A stretch of DNA of 21,036 bases from JBFHNV01 sp965365655 (GTDB lineage: Bacteria; Pseudomonadota; Gammaproteobacteria; HK1), in contig CBDUCN010000050.1 in the NCBI GenBank assembly GCA_965365655.1, positions 1-21,036 on the forward strand, given 5' to 3'. Both the position numbers and the translations under genes were made by a program. The notes below the pieces were generated by a model that saw only the letters and a list, made by a program, of their open reading frames with translations, was not told the DNA's origin and searched no databases. The stretch's first letter is position 1. Every line of letters begins with the position of its first letter. This document shows, in pieces, positions 1 through 8,225 of the stretch.

Positions 1-1758
1 GACGACATGAAGTTCGTGCTCCGCGAGCTGTTCGCGCACGAGCGCGCCGAGCCGCTGCCCGGCACCGACGAGCTGGGCGACGACGTGGTCGACGCCGTGC
101 TCGAGGAGGCGGCGAGGCTCAGCACCTCGATGCTCGCACCGCTGAACCGCTCGGGAGACGAGCAGGGCTGCGTGTACGAGAACGGCGTGGTGCGGACCCC
201 GGAGGGCTTCAAGGAGGCCTACGCCGCGTTCGCGGAGGGCGGCTGGACCGGGCTCGGCGCCGATCCGGACTACGGCGGCCAGGGGCTGCCGCAGAGCGTC
301 GGCATGCTGATGCAGGAGATGTTCTCGAGCGCCAACCTCGCGTTCAGCATGTATCCCGGTCTCAGCCACGGCGCCTATCACGCGATCCACCAGTGGGGCA
401 CCGACGAGCAGAAGGCGCTGTATCTGCCGAAGCTGGTGGACGGCAGCTGGAGCGGCACCATGTGCCTGACCGAGCCGCAGTGCGGGACGGATCTCGGCTT
501 GATCCGCACCCGCGCCGAGCCTCGCGAGGACGGCAGCTTTCGCATCACCGGCACCAAGATCTTCATCTCTGCCGGCGAGCACGACCTGACCGAGAACATC
601 GTGCACCTGGTGCTGGCGCGGCTGCCGGATGCGCCGGTGGGCATCAAGGGCATCAGCATGTTCCTGGTGCCGAAGTACCTGCCCGACGACGACGGCCGCC
701 CGGGGATGCGCAACGGCGTCGCCTGCGGATCCATCGAGCACAAGATGGGCATCAAGGCCTCGGCCACCTGCGTCATGAACTTCGACGAGGCCACCGGCTT
801 CCTGGTCGGGCGGCCGCACAAGGGCATGCGCGCGATGTTCACGATGATGAACGCGGCGCGCCTCGCCGTCGGGGTGCAGGGGCTGGCGGTCGCGGAGGCC
901 TCGTACCAGGGCGCCGTGGCCTATGCGCGGGAGCGTACCCAGGGCCGCGCGCTGGCCGGCGCGGCCGCGCCGGAGCAGGCCGCGGATCCGATCCTCGTGC
1001 ATCCGGACGTGCGGCGCATGCTGCTCACGATGCGCACGAGCGTCGAGGGTGCCCGCGCGCTGGTCGGCTGGGTCGCGCATGAGCTGGACGTCGCGCAACG
1101 TCACCCCGACCCCGCGGCGCGCGCGGCCGCGGAGGACCTGGTCTCGCTGCTGACCCCCGTGGTCAAGGCGCACCTGACCGACATGGGCAGCGAGTGCGCG
1201 AACCTCGGGGTGCAGGTCTACGGCGGCCACGGCTACATCCGAGAGCACGGCATGGAGCAGTACGTGCGCGACGCGCGGATCTGCCAGATCTACGAGGGCA
1301 CCAATGGCGTGCAGGCGATGGACCTGGTGGGCCGCAAGCTGCCCGCGCACACCGGGCGGCTGCTGCGCCGGTTCTTCCACCCGGTGGCCGCGTATCTGGA
1401 GTCGCGCGCCGGCGACGACGCGATGGCGCCGTTCGTCGGCGCCACCGCGAAGGCGCTGGGCCGCCTGCAGCAGGCCACCCTGACGCTCGCCCAGCGCGGC
1501 ATGAAGGACCCGGACGAGGCGGGCGCCGCGGCGGCCGAGTATCTGCACCTGTTCGCGCTCGTCGCGCTGGCGTATCTGTGGTGCCGCACCCTCGACGCCG
1601 CGGCGCGAGGCGGCATCCACGGCGAGGACTTCTACCGCGCGAAGGCCCACACCGCGCACTTCTTCTTCGAGCGCGTCCTGCCGCGCAGCAGCGCGCTGTT
1701 CGCGGCGGTCATGGGCGGCGCGGGCGCGATCAACCGCTTCCGGCCAGAGGACTTCTGA
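1..1758 (+). CDS. acyl-CoA dehydrogenase, long form (5' end outside window)
   Basis: FAD-dependent oxidation of an acyl-CoA to the trans-2-enoyl-CoA in beta-oxidation or a related acyl-CoA pathway. From the Met at base 7 it has 583 residues, matching the ~600-residue long subfamily (DmdC-like) that carries an extra C-terminal domain. Visible are the flavin/substrate segment MCLTEPQCGTDLG (about residues 152-164), the helical region with YGGHGYIREHGMEQYVRD, and IYEGTNGVQAMDL, whose Glu (about residue 430) is the usual catalytic base position. Residues ~465-583 form the extra C-terminal domain. The frame is open to base 1 (two Asp codons before the Met), and family members usually have about ten residues ahead of this Met, so the true start is probably upstream. 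The crotonase gene follows after 31 nt, likely in one operon. The exact substrate (fatty acyl-CoA or methylthiopropionyl-CoA) cannot be read from sequence. Confidence 0.9.
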   Translation, partial: DDMKFVLRELFAHERAEPLPGTDELGDDVVDAVLEEAARLSTSMLAPLNRSGDEQGCVYENGVVRTPEGFKEAYAAFAEGGWTGLGADPDYGGQGLPQSVGMLMQEMFSSANLAFSMYPGLSHGAYHAIHQWGTDEQKALYLPKLVDGSWSGTMCLTEPQCGTDLGLIRTRAEPREDGSFRITGTKIFISAGEHDLTENIVHLVLARLPDAPVGIKGISMFLVPKYLPDDDGRPGMRNGVACGSIEHKMGIKASATCVMNFDEATGFLVGRPHKGMRAMFTMMNAARLAVGVQGLAVAEASYQGAVAYARERTQGRALAGAAAPEQAADPILVHPDVRRMLLTMRTSVEGARALVGWVAHELDVAQRHPDPAARAAAEDLVSLLTPVVKAHLTDMGSECANLGVQVYGGHGYIREHGMEQYVRDARICQIYEGTNGVQAMDLVGRKLPAHTGRLLRRFFHPVAAYLESRAGDDAMAPFVGATAKALGRLQQATLTLAQRGMKDPDEAGAAAAEYLHLFALVALAYLWCRTLDAAARGGIHGEDFYRAKAHTAHFFFERVLPRSSALFAAVMGGAGAINRFRPEDF

Positions 1759-1789
1759 GCGCGCCGGACGCCGGCGCGGGGGACACCCG

Positions 1790-2578
1790 ATGAGCGACAC
1801 CGTTCTCGTGAGCAGCGCAGGCGGCGTCGCGACGCTGACGCTGAACCGCGCGCAGGTGCTCAACGCGCTCGACGGCGACATGGCGGTCGCGCTGGATGCG
1901 GCCGTCGCCACGGTGTCCGCGGACGCATCGGTCCGATGCATCGTCGTCACCGGCGCCGGCGGCCACTTCATGGCCGGTGGCGACATCGGGGTGTTCCACG
2001 CGTGGCTGGACAGGCCTCCCGGCGCGCGCCAGGACGCGGTGCGCGAGCTCATCGCGCCGGTGCACCGCGCGATCCGCACCCTGCGCGCCGCGCCGCAGCC
2101 GGTCGTCGCCAGCGTGCGCGGCGCGTGCGCCGGCTTCGGGCTCAGCCTGCTGATGGCCTGCGATCTGGCCGTCGCGAGCGAGGACAGCACCTTCAGCCTC
2201 GCGTACTGCCGCATCGGCGCGAGCCCGGACGGCGCCGCGACCTGGAGCCTGCCGCGCAGCGTCGGCATGAAGCGTGCCGCGGAGATCGCGCTGCTCGGGG
2301 ATCGATTCGGCGCCCAGGAGGCGCTGGCGATGGGCCTGCTCAACCGCGCGCTGCCGGACGGCGAGCTGGAGCGCGCGACCGCGGAGCTCGCGGCACGCCT
2401 CGCGGCGGGTCCGGCGGGCGCGCTCGCGCGCACCAAGGCGCTGCTGGCGCGTGCCGGCGGCGCCGACCTGGAAGCGCATCTCGCGGCCGAGGAGGCGGCT
2501 TTCGTCGAGGGCGTCGCGGGCGCGGAGTTCGAGGAGGGCGTGCGGGCCTTCGTGGAGAAGCGCCGGCCGCGCTGGTGA
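1790..2578 (+). CDS. enoyl-CoA hydratase/isomerase (crotonase) family protein
   Basis: Crotonase-fold enzyme of 262 residues acting on an enoyl-CoA, probably on the product of the dehydrogenase just upstream. The two oxyanion-hole segments are visible: HFMAGGDIGVF (about residues 60-70) and GACAGFGLSLLMACDLA (about 110-126). The segment FSLAYCRIGASPDGAATW replaces the usual PE(V/I)xLG. The first catalytic Glu of true hydratases is therefore absent, while an Asp (about residue 147) in SPDGAATW is kept, as in PaaG-type isomerases. Inference: it may be an isomerase or a specialised hydratase. The start ATG follows a purine-rich GGGGGAC stretch 31 nt after the dehydrogenase stop. A strong terminator hairpin lies about 85 nt downstream. 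Confidence 0.88.
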   Translation: MSDTVLVSSAGGVATLTLNRAQVLNALDGDMAVALDAAVATVSADASVRCIVVTGAGGHFMAGGDIGVFHAWLDRPPGARQDAVRELIAPVHRAIRTLRAAPQPVVASVRGACAGFGLSLLMACDLAVASEDSTFSLAYCRIGASPDGAATWSLPRSVGMKRAAEIALLGDRFGAQEALAMGLLNRALPDGELERATAELAARLAAGPAGALARTKALLARAGGADLEAHLAAEEAAFVEGVAGAEFEEGVRAFVEKRRPRW

Positions 2579-2661
2579 GCCCCCACAACGCCGCGCACGG
2601 TCCGGTCCGCGCCCTGCGCTAGCGTCGGTGCGTGGGCGGCAAAGCCGGGCGGCAACACAAA

Positions 2662-2684
2662 GGGCCCGCTCGCGCGGGCCCCTT
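2662..2684. terminator. GC-rich terminator hairpin between convergent genes
   Basis: GGGCCCGC (2662-2669), loop TCGC, GCGGGCCC (2674-2681): a perfect 8-bp stem with AAA before it and CTT after it. It sits between the convergent crotonase and fadL genes, so it could serve both strands. The T-run is short on the plus strand; on the minus strand the AAA at 2659-2661 gives TTT. Confidence 0.75.
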
Positions 2685-2720
2685 GCCGTTCCGTGCGTGC
2701 GCCGCGCGGCGGCGCCCGGC

Positions 2721-4112
2721 TCAGTCGAAGCGGTAGTTGAACTGCAGGCTGAAGATGTCGGCGTCGGAGTCGAAGCTGCCGACGAGGGTGTCGGCCTGGC
2801 TGCCGACGCGGTTGATGCTCGCGTCGTCGACGAACAGGTGGGCATAGCCGACGTCGAGCTGCATCCGGTCGTTCACGGCGTAGCTCGCGCCGACCGAGGC
2901 CCAGACGCGGTCGGCGTCCGGCAGGCGGGCGGTGGTGAACACGGGATTGCCGGTCGGCGACTCGTCGTAGGCGACGCCGACGCGGAACGTGAAGCGGCTG
3001 TCGTGGTAGTAGTTCAGCCCGAGGCCGAGGCGCCACGTGTCGTCCCAGCGCAGCTCCTCGACCGTCGCCGCCGAGCGCAGCGCCGTGTTCGTATCGAACT
3101 GGATCACGAGGCGCTGCACCGACGACCAGCGGGTCCACGTCGCGTCGCCCATGATTCCGAACTTGTCGTTGATGCGGTGATACGCGCTGAAGGACAGGCT
3201 GTCCGGGAGCGTCACGTCGGCCGTGATGCCGTCGTTGATGAACGACGAGGCGAACAGGCCCTGGACCACCGCGTTGCTCCCCAGGTTGAAGGACACGTCG
3301 CCGTCCAGCGACTGCTTGATTCGCGAGCGGTAGGCGGCGCTGAAGCGGGTGCCCTCGCTCAGCTCGTAGAGGACGCCGAGGTTGATGCCGAAGCTCCACC
3401 CATCCGCCTGGTTCTCGGCGTAGCCGTCGAGCGCGGTGGTGCCCTGGCTGGGCGCGCAGGCGGCATTCAGCGCGCCGGCCTGGGCCAGGTTGCCGGCAGC
3501 GCCGGCCGCCGCCGCGACGGCGAGGCAGGCGCTGCTGAAGTCCACCGCGCTCGACAGGGTGGCGTCCATGTACTGCGCGTTGATCCCGCCGCCGATGGAC
3601 AGCCGATCGGTGGCCTTGTAGGCGATGGCCGGATTGATGTGCGCGGTCTTGATCTCGGACTTCAGCGCCTGATAGCGACCGACCCAGTTGGTGTTGTACT
3701 CGGTCTTCAGGCCGAACGGCACGTTGACGCTGAGGCCGAACGTGAAGGGGCCGTCGAGCTTGCGGATGTAGTAGAGGTTCGGCACGACGGCGTCGGTGCC
3801 GCCGTCGATGTTGGTGGTGCCCCGGATGGGCGCCCCGGCGCCGGTCACGGCGCGCTGGTTGGTGAACTCGAAGCTCGGCAGGATGACGTGCGCGGAGGCC
3901 TGCACCTCGTTGGGCCGGCGCGTGATGCTGGCAGGGTTGAACCACACCGTGCTCGCGTCCTCCGCGAGCGCGCCGCCGCCGGCGAACGCGTTGCCCATGC
4001 CCTGCGCGCTGTGCTCGATGATCGCGAATCCGGCGCCCTGCGCCGGGCCGGCGAAGCAGGCCATTGCCCCGAGCAGCGACGCCGCCAGGGCCCGCGTGTT
4101 CCGTGTGCTCAT
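2721..4112 (-). CDS. fadL: FadL/TodX/OmpP1-family outer membrane transporter
   Basis: Outer-membrane beta-barrel that takes up long-chain fatty acids or other hydrophobic compounds. It has 463 residues from the chosen ATG. A signal peptide ends near AGPAQG (about residue 26) and the mature protein begins AGFAIIEHSAQGMGNAFAGG, the family's N-terminal hatch sequence, followed by DASTVWFNPASI. Many alternating amphipathic strands follow, and it ends in FSLQFNYRFD, a beta-barrel C-terminus with one Asp after the usual final Phe. The start at 4112 is preferred over an in-frame start at 4166 because a run of G's (SD-like GGGGGGGA) lies 5 nt upstream and because a signal peptide then begins at once. 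A consensus promoter and an inverted repeat lie upstream. It is divergent from fadD and convergent with beta-oxidation genes, which supports fatty-acid import. Confidence 0.9.
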   Translation of the reverse strand: MSTRNTRALAASLLGAMACFAGPAQGAGFAIIEHSAQGMGNAFAGGGALAEDASTVWFNPASITRRPNEVQASAHVILPSFEFTNQRAVTGAGAPIRGTTNIDGGTDAVVPNLYYIRKLDGPFTFGLSVNVPFGLKTEYNTNWVGRYQALKSEIKTAHINPAIAYKATDRLSIGGGINAQYMDATLSSAVDFSSACLAVAAAAGAAGNLAQAGALNAACAPSQGTTALDGYAENQADGWSFGINLGVLYELSEGTRFSAAYRSRIKQSLDGDVSFNLGSNAVVQGLFASSFINDGITADVTLPDSLSFSAYHRINDKFGIMGDATWTRWSSVQRLVIQFDTNTALRSAATVEELRWDDTWRLGLGLNYYHDSRFTFRVGVAYDESPTGNPVFTTARLPDADRVWASVGASYAVNDRMQLDVGYAHLFVDDASINRVGSQADTLVGSFDSDADIFSLQFNYRFD

Positions 4113-4155
4113 GAGATCCCCCCCCAGGGTGTGCCGGCTTCTCCGGCTGTTGTGA

Positions 4156-4198
4156 ACTCGCCACAAGTTGACGAGCTATCACGTTGATTTTGGCGAGT
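4156..4198. promoter_or_regulatory. inverted repeat at the fadL promoter, possible operator
   Basis: ACTCGCCA (4156-4163) and TGGCGAGT (4191-4198) are perfect 8-nt inverted arms, 27 nt apart. The right arm overlaps the predicted -10 of fadL, and the rest covers the predicted transcription start. This placement would suit a repressor. The sequence is not the E. coli FadR or PsrA consensus as I know them, so the regulator is unknown. Confidence 0.45.
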
Positions 4199-4225
4199 AT
4201 TGAGTAGGGTGTCGCGCAGTGTCAA
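4196..4225 (-). promoter_or_regulatory. sigma-70 type promoter for fadL
   Basis: On the minus strand there is a full consensus TTGACA (-35, 4225-4220), an 18-nt spacer and AATACT (-10, 4201-4196, 4 of 6 consensus). The predicted start is near 4188, giving a leader of about 75 nt before the fadL ATG at 4112. Confidence 0.6.
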
Positions 4226-4707
4226 CAGGAACGCCATCGTCCCCCGGCAGGAATTCCGGTCGCGTTCCGGCAACCTGCGCTCGAGGTCGCCGTGCGCCGG
4301 CCCGTCGGCGAGCCGCAGCCGCGACAGCGCGTGCTGCCGGGAGGGCACCCGGCGCGCCGCCGCGCGGGCGCGCGTCTAGGCTCACGCGTCCACCGTCACC
4401 TGCCCGCGAACGCTGACGCCCGCAACCACGGTTGCCGTACACGGTGCACCAGCGACCCGGGTCGCGGGCACGGCGCGCAGCGTCGGCAGCGAGCGGCGCG
4501 AGACCGCGCCGGCGTGCGGCCGCGCGTGTTGTCCTCGCGGGGAACATGGTGCATTTTGGCGACCGCGCCGGATTGCGGGCGCGCGGCGTGCCCAGGGCCG
4601 CCCGGAGAGCGTGAAAGCCCGGCGCGGTCACCGTGCGTGCAGCTCCGGGTGCGCGCGAACGATGCGGCCGGCGTGCGTGACCCGGGCGAGGCGGGAGAAC
4701 GACAGCG
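4226..4707. other. intergenic region upstream of fadD
   Basis: There is no convincing gene in these ~480 bases: open frames here lack family motifs and are continuations of antisense frames. A weak promoter candidate on the plus strand is TTGTCC (4529-4534), 17 nt, CATTTT (4552-4557). The 10-mer ATTTTGGCGA at 4553-4562 repeats exactly the 4187-4196 sequence of the fadL operator arm. An SD-like GGGAG at 4693-4697 precedes the fadD ATG. Confidence 0.4.
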
Positions 4708-6384
4708 ATGGAAAAGCCGTGGCTCGCCAGTTATCCGGCGGGGGTGCCCGCCGAGGCGGACGTGGCGGCGTACCCGTCGCTGGTCGCGATGATCGAGCAG
4801 GCCTGCACCCGCTTCGCGGATCACCCTGCGTTCAGCAACTTCGGCGTCACGCTCACCTTCCGGGAGCTGGAGCGGCGCAGCCGCGCGTTTGCCGGCTACC
4901 TGCAGAACGATCTCGGCCTGGGGCGCGGCGACCGCATCGCGATCATGATGCCGAACCTGCTGCAGTACCCGATCGCGCTGCTCGGCGCGCTGCGCGCGGG
5001 GCTCACGGTGGTCAACACCAATCCTCTCTACACGGAGCGCGAGCTCGAGCACCAGCTCGTCGATTCCGGCGCCAGCGCCATCGTCATCGTCGAGAACTTC
5101 GCCCACGTGCTCGAGCAGTGCCGGGACGACGTGCCCGTGCGCCACGTGATCCTCACCCGGATGGGCGACCAGCTCGGCTTCCCGAAGTCGATGCTGGTCA
5201 ACCTGGTGGTGAAGTACGTCAAGAAGCTCGTGCCGGCGCACGCGCTGGAGGACACGATCGCGTTCAACGACGCGCTGGTCCGCGGCCAGGCGCTCGGCTT
5301 TTCGGAGGTGGAGTCGGGCCCGGACGACCTGGCCTTCCTGCAATACACCGGCGGCACCACCGGCGTCGCGAAGGGCGCGATGCTGACCCACGGCAACATG
5401 GTGGCCAACGTGATGCAGGCGACCGCCTGGCTGAGGCCGTTCATCGCCGAGGGCACCGAGGTCGTGGTGACCGCGCTGCCCCTCTATCACATCTTCGCGC
5501 TCACCGCGAACTGCCTCACCTTCATGAACTACGGCGGGCACAACGTGCTGATCACCAACCCGCGCGACATGCCGGGCTTCGTGCGCGAGATCAAGGATCT
5601 GGGCTTCAGCGTGATCACGGGCGTCAACACGCTGTTCAACGGGCTGCTGAACACGCCGGGCTTCGACGCGGTGGACTTCTCGCGGGTGAAGGTCGCGCTG
5701 GGCGGCGGCATGGCGGTGCAGCGCTCGGTGGCCGAGCGCTGGCACAAGACCACCGGTGTGGCCCTGCTCGAGGCCTACGGGCTCACGGAGACGGCGCCGG
5801 CGGTGTGCATCAACCCGCTGGATCTGCCCGAGTACAACGGCACGATCGGGCTGCCCGTCCCGTCCACCGACGTGTGCGTGCGCGACGAGGAGGGACGCAC
5901 CCTCGCCGCCGGCGAGGCGGGCGAGCTGTGCGTGCGCGGCCCTCAGGTGATGCGCGGCTACTGGAACCGCCCCGAGGACACCGACGGCGTTCTGGACGCT
6001 GACGGCTGGCTGCGCACGGGCGACATCGCCGAGATGACCGAACAGGGCTTCGTGCGCATCGTCGACCGCAAGAAGGACATGATCCTGGTGTCCGGCTTCA
6101 ACGTGTACCCGAACGAGGTGGAGGAGGTGCTGGCGGCACACCCCGGGGTGCTGGAGGTGGGCGCCATCGGGGTTCCCGACGAGCATTCGGGCGAGACGGT
6201 GAAGGTGGTCATCGTGAAGAAGGACCCGGGTCTCACCGAGGAGTCGGTCAAGGAGTGGTGCCGGGAGCAGCTCACGAACTACAAGCGCCCGCGTCACATC
6301 GCATTTGCGTCCGAGCTGCCGAAGAGCAACGTCGGCAAGATCCTGCGCCGCGAGCTTCGCGAGCGCTTCGGGGCCGAAGAGTGA
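4708..6384 (+). CDS. fadD: long-chain fatty acid--CoA ligase
   Basis: ATP-dependent activation of imported long-chain fatty acids to acyl-CoA at the inner face of the cytoplasmic membrane, the step between FadL import and beta-oxidation. It has 558 residues, the normal FadD length. The AMP-binding P-loop YTGGTTGVAKGAMLTHGN begins at about residue 213. The acyl-CoA synthetase signature spans about 433-475, with GWLRTGDIAEM, VDRKKDMILVSGFNVYPNE. The late catalytic Lys is in NVGKIL (about residue 544). The N-terminus (EKPWLASYPAGVPAE) is typical of proteobacterial FadD. The start ATG has GGGAG 10 nt upstream. The stop overlaps the start of the next gene by 4 nt (GTGA), so the two are likely translationally coupled. 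Confidence 0.94.
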   Translation: MEKPWLASYPAGVPAEADVAAYPSLVAMIEQACTRFADHPAFSNFGVTLTFRELERRSRAFAGYLQNDLGLGRGDRIAIMMPNLLQYPIALLGALRAGLTVVNTNPLYTERELEHQLVDSGASAIVIVENFAHVLEQCRDDVPVRHVILTRMGDQLGFPKSMLVNLVVKYVKKLVPAHALEDTIAFNDALVRGQALGFSEVESGPDDLAFLQYTGGTTGVAKGAMLTHGNMVANVMQATAWLRPFIAEGTEVVVTALPLYHIFALTANCLTFMNYGGHNVLITNPRDMPGFVREIKDLGFSVITGVNTLFNGLLNTPGFDAVDFSRVKVALGGGMAVQRSVAERWHKTTGVALLEAYGLTETAPAVCINPLDLPEYNGTIGLPVPSTDVCVRDEEGRTLAAGEAGELCVRGPQVMRGYWNRPEDTDGVLDADGWLRTGDIAEMTEQGFVRIVDRKKDMILVSGFNVYPNEVEEVLAAHPGVLEVGAIGVPDEHSGETVKVVIVKKDPGLTEESVKEWCREQLTNYKRPRHIAFASELPKSNVGKILRRELRERFGAEE

Positions 6385-6791
6385 GCCGGGTCGCCGCGAA
6401 GCGGGCGCGCGTTGCGGCGTCCGCGGTGCTGCTGCTCGCCGGCGCGGCGCGCGCCGGCGAGGTCTCGGTGGTGGCGGCGGAGCTGAGCCGCGAGGGGCCG
6501 GGGAAGTGGCGCGCGAGCGTGACGCTGGCGCACGGCGACACCGGCTGGGAGCACTACGCCGACGCCTGGCGTGTCGTCGACGCCGGCGGCGGCGTGCTCG
6601 GCACGCGCACGCTGTATCACCCGCACGTGGACGAGCAGCCGTTCACGCGGTCGCTGTCGGGCATCGCGATCGCACCCGGCACGGCCACGGTGTGGGTGGA
6701 GGCGCACGACAAGGTGCACGGCTGGTCCGACCGGCGCCTGGAGCTGGACCTCCGCACTGCCGAGGACGGCCGGGTGCGCGCCGGGCGCTGA
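6381..6791 (+). CDS. small exported protein of unknown function, coupled to fadD
   Basis: A protein of 136 residues starting at GTG 6381, which overlaps the fadD stop by 4 nt. The N-terminus is basic, then hydrophobic (ASAVLLLAGAARA), with a likely signal-peptidase site near residue 25, so it is probably periplasmic or secreted. The mature ~110 residues look like an all-beta domain with alternating hydrophobics. Strongly patterned stretches are DTGWEHYADAWRVV, TRTLYHPHVDEQPFTRSLSG and VEAHDKVHGWSDRRLEL, with several His, Trp and Tyr. I recall similar conserved hypothetical proteins in other proteobacteria but know no function. No membrane segment is seen beyond the signal. Coupling to fadD suggests co-expression, not necessarily a lipid role. 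There is no SD of its own, as expected for an overlapping start. Confidence 0.75.
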   Translation: MSRVAAKRARVAASAVLLLAGAARAGEVSVVAAELSREGPGKWRASVTLAHGDTGWEHYADAWRVVDAGGGVLGTRTLYHPHVDEQPFTRSLSGIAIAPGTATVWVEAHDKVHGWSDRRLELDLRTAEDGRVRAGR

Positions 6792-6816
6792 CGCCGGGCC
6801 GCATCGCCGCGCCCGC

Positions 6817-8040
6817 GTGGCCATCGTCCTCGTCAACCGGTACTTCCACCCGGATCACGCCGCGACCGGCCAGCTGCTGGCCGACCTCGCGTTCCACCTG
6901 GCGCGACGCGACGGTTGCGCGGCGGCGCCGGTGCTGGTCGTCACCTCGCGCCAGCGCCTCGAGCATCCCGGCGCCCGGCTGCCTTCGCGCGAGCGCCTGC
7001 ACGGCGTGGAGGTGCGCCGCGTGTGGAGCACGCGCTTCGGCCGCGCGTCGCTGCCCGGGCGCGCGCTGGACTACCTGAGCTTCCACGTCGCGGCTCTGGT
7101 GTTCCTGCTCGCGCGGCTGCGCGCGGGCGACGTGCTGGTGGCCGCGACCGATCCGCCGCTGCTCGGCAGCACCGCCGCGCTGGCGGCGCGGATTGCCGGC
7201 GCGCGGCTGGTGCTGTGGTGGCACGACGTGTTCCCGGAGGTCGCCGAGGCGCTGGGGGTGCCCGGCGCGGGCGGGCTCACCGGGCGCGTGCTGCGCCGGA
7301 TGCGCGATGCGAGCGCGCGCGCGGCGCGGGCGAACGTCGCGCTGGGCGACGACATGGCGCGGCGGCTCGCGGCCCGTGGCGTCGCGCCGCAACGGCTGCA
7401 CGTGATCCACAACTGGAGCGACGGCGCCGAGGTCCGTCCGCTCGCGCCCGCGCGCAACCCGCTGCGCCGGGCGTGGGGGCTGGACGGGCGCTTCGTGGTC
7501 GGCTACTCGGGCAACCTGGGCCGCGTCCACGACCTGGGCGCGGTGCCCGAGGCGGCGGCCCGCCTGGCCGACCTCGATGACCTCGTGTTCCTGGTCGTCG
7601 GCGGCGGCGCCGGCCTGCCGGCGCTGCGCGAGGCGGTCGCGCGGCGCGGCCTCGGCAACGTGCGCTTCGCGCCGTACCAGCCGCGTCGCGCGCTGGCCGC
7701 GAGTCTGTCGCTGCCGGACGTGCACCTGCTGAGCCTGCGCCCGGCGCTGGAGGGGCTGGTGGTGCCCAGCAAGCTGTACGGGATCCTCGCCGCAGGCCGC
7801 CCGGCAGTGCACCTGGGTGCGGCCGACGGCGAGGTCGCGCGCATCCTGCGCGACGCCGGCGCGGGGTGCGTGGTGGCGCCGTCCGACGCGGCGCGGCTCG
7901 CCGGCGTGCTGCGTGAATTGCACGACGACCGGGCGCGCGCGGCCGCGATGGGCCGGCGGGGACGGCGGCTGTTCGAACGGCGATTCGAGCGCGCGCACGC
8001 GATGGCGCGCTGGGACGACGTGCTCGACGCGGTGCGCTGA
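6817..8040 (+). CDS. GT4-family glycosyltransferase (WbuB-like)
   Basis: Cytoplasmic GT-B fold glycosyltransferase, 407 residues from GTG 6817, likely adding a sugar during surface polysaccharide assembly. The N-terminal acceptor domain starts with VAIVLVNRYFHPDHAATGQLL. It includes LWWHDVFPEVAEALG (about residues 133-147), a typical WbuB-type segment. The C-terminal donor domain has FVVGYSGNLGRVHD, VVGGGAGLPALR and EGLVVPSKLYGILAAGRP (from about residue 312), with the usual nucleotide-sugar contacts. The GTG is chosen because it places the first beta strand right at the start and clears the preceding gene by 25 nt; no clear SD is seen. The next gene is a WecA-like lipid-carrier transferase, which fits polysaccharide initiation followed by chain extension. 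The donor and acceptor sugars are not predictable. Confidence 0.85.
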   Translation: MAIVLVNRYFHPDHAATGQLLADLAFHLARRDGCAAAPVLVVTSRQRLEHPGARLPSRERLHGVEVRRVWSTRFGRASLPGRALDYLSFHVAALVFLLARLRAGDVLVAATDPPLLGSTAALAARIAGARLVLWWHDVFPEVAEALGVPGAGGLTGRVLRRMRDASARAARANVALGDDMARRLAARGVAPQRLHVIHNWSDGAEVRPLAPARNPLRRAWGLDGRFVVGYSGNLGRVHDLGAVPEAAARLADLDDLVFLVVGGGAGLPALREAVARRGLGNVRFAPYQPRRALAASLSLPDVHLLSLRPALEGLVVPSKLYGILAAGRPAVHLGAADGEVARILRDAGAGCVVAPSDAARLAGVLRELHDDRARAAAMGRRGRRLFERRFERAHAMARWDDVLDAVR

Positions 8041-8050
8041 CGCGTCGCCG

Positions 8051-8075
8051 CGCGGGCGGGATTGCCACGCCCGCG
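8051..8075. terminator. GC-rich hairpin after the glycosyltransferase gene
   Basis: CGCGGGCG (8051-8058) pairs with CGCCCGCG (8068-8075) around a 9-nt loop, starting 11 nt after the stop codon. No T-run follows, so it may be a weak terminator or an mRNA 3'-end structure. The rest of the gap to 8225 shows nothing firm; TAGCAT at 8202-8207 could be a -10 for the next gene but lacks a matching -35. Confidence 0.35.
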
Positions 8076-8225
8076 GCGCCGGCCCGGTGAGCTCGCGGCG
8101 ACCGCCGCCCGGACGCCGGGTTGGCGCCGCGTGGCGGACCCGCACGCGTGTCCGCGTTCGGGGTGCGGGGACCGAAACAGCGGCCGGGCCGGCGCTTCCG
8201 GTAGCATCGGCCGCGTCCGGTTCAC

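Noticed and set aside
4113..4166. Longer fadL start at 4166
   Set aside because: It would put 18 residues before the signal peptide and ignores the G-rich SD in front of 4112.
2274..4187. Long plus-strand open frame (637 codons) antisense to fadL
   Set aside because: Low-complexity Arg/Val/Ala composition, no motif, and it runs through a terminator hairpin; fadL on the other strand has a signal peptide and family sequence.
4396..6297. Long minus-strand open frame (633 codons) covering fadD
   Set aside because: It is His/Arg/Val-rich with no family motif and is exactly antisense to a clear fadD; long antisense frames are expected at this GC content.
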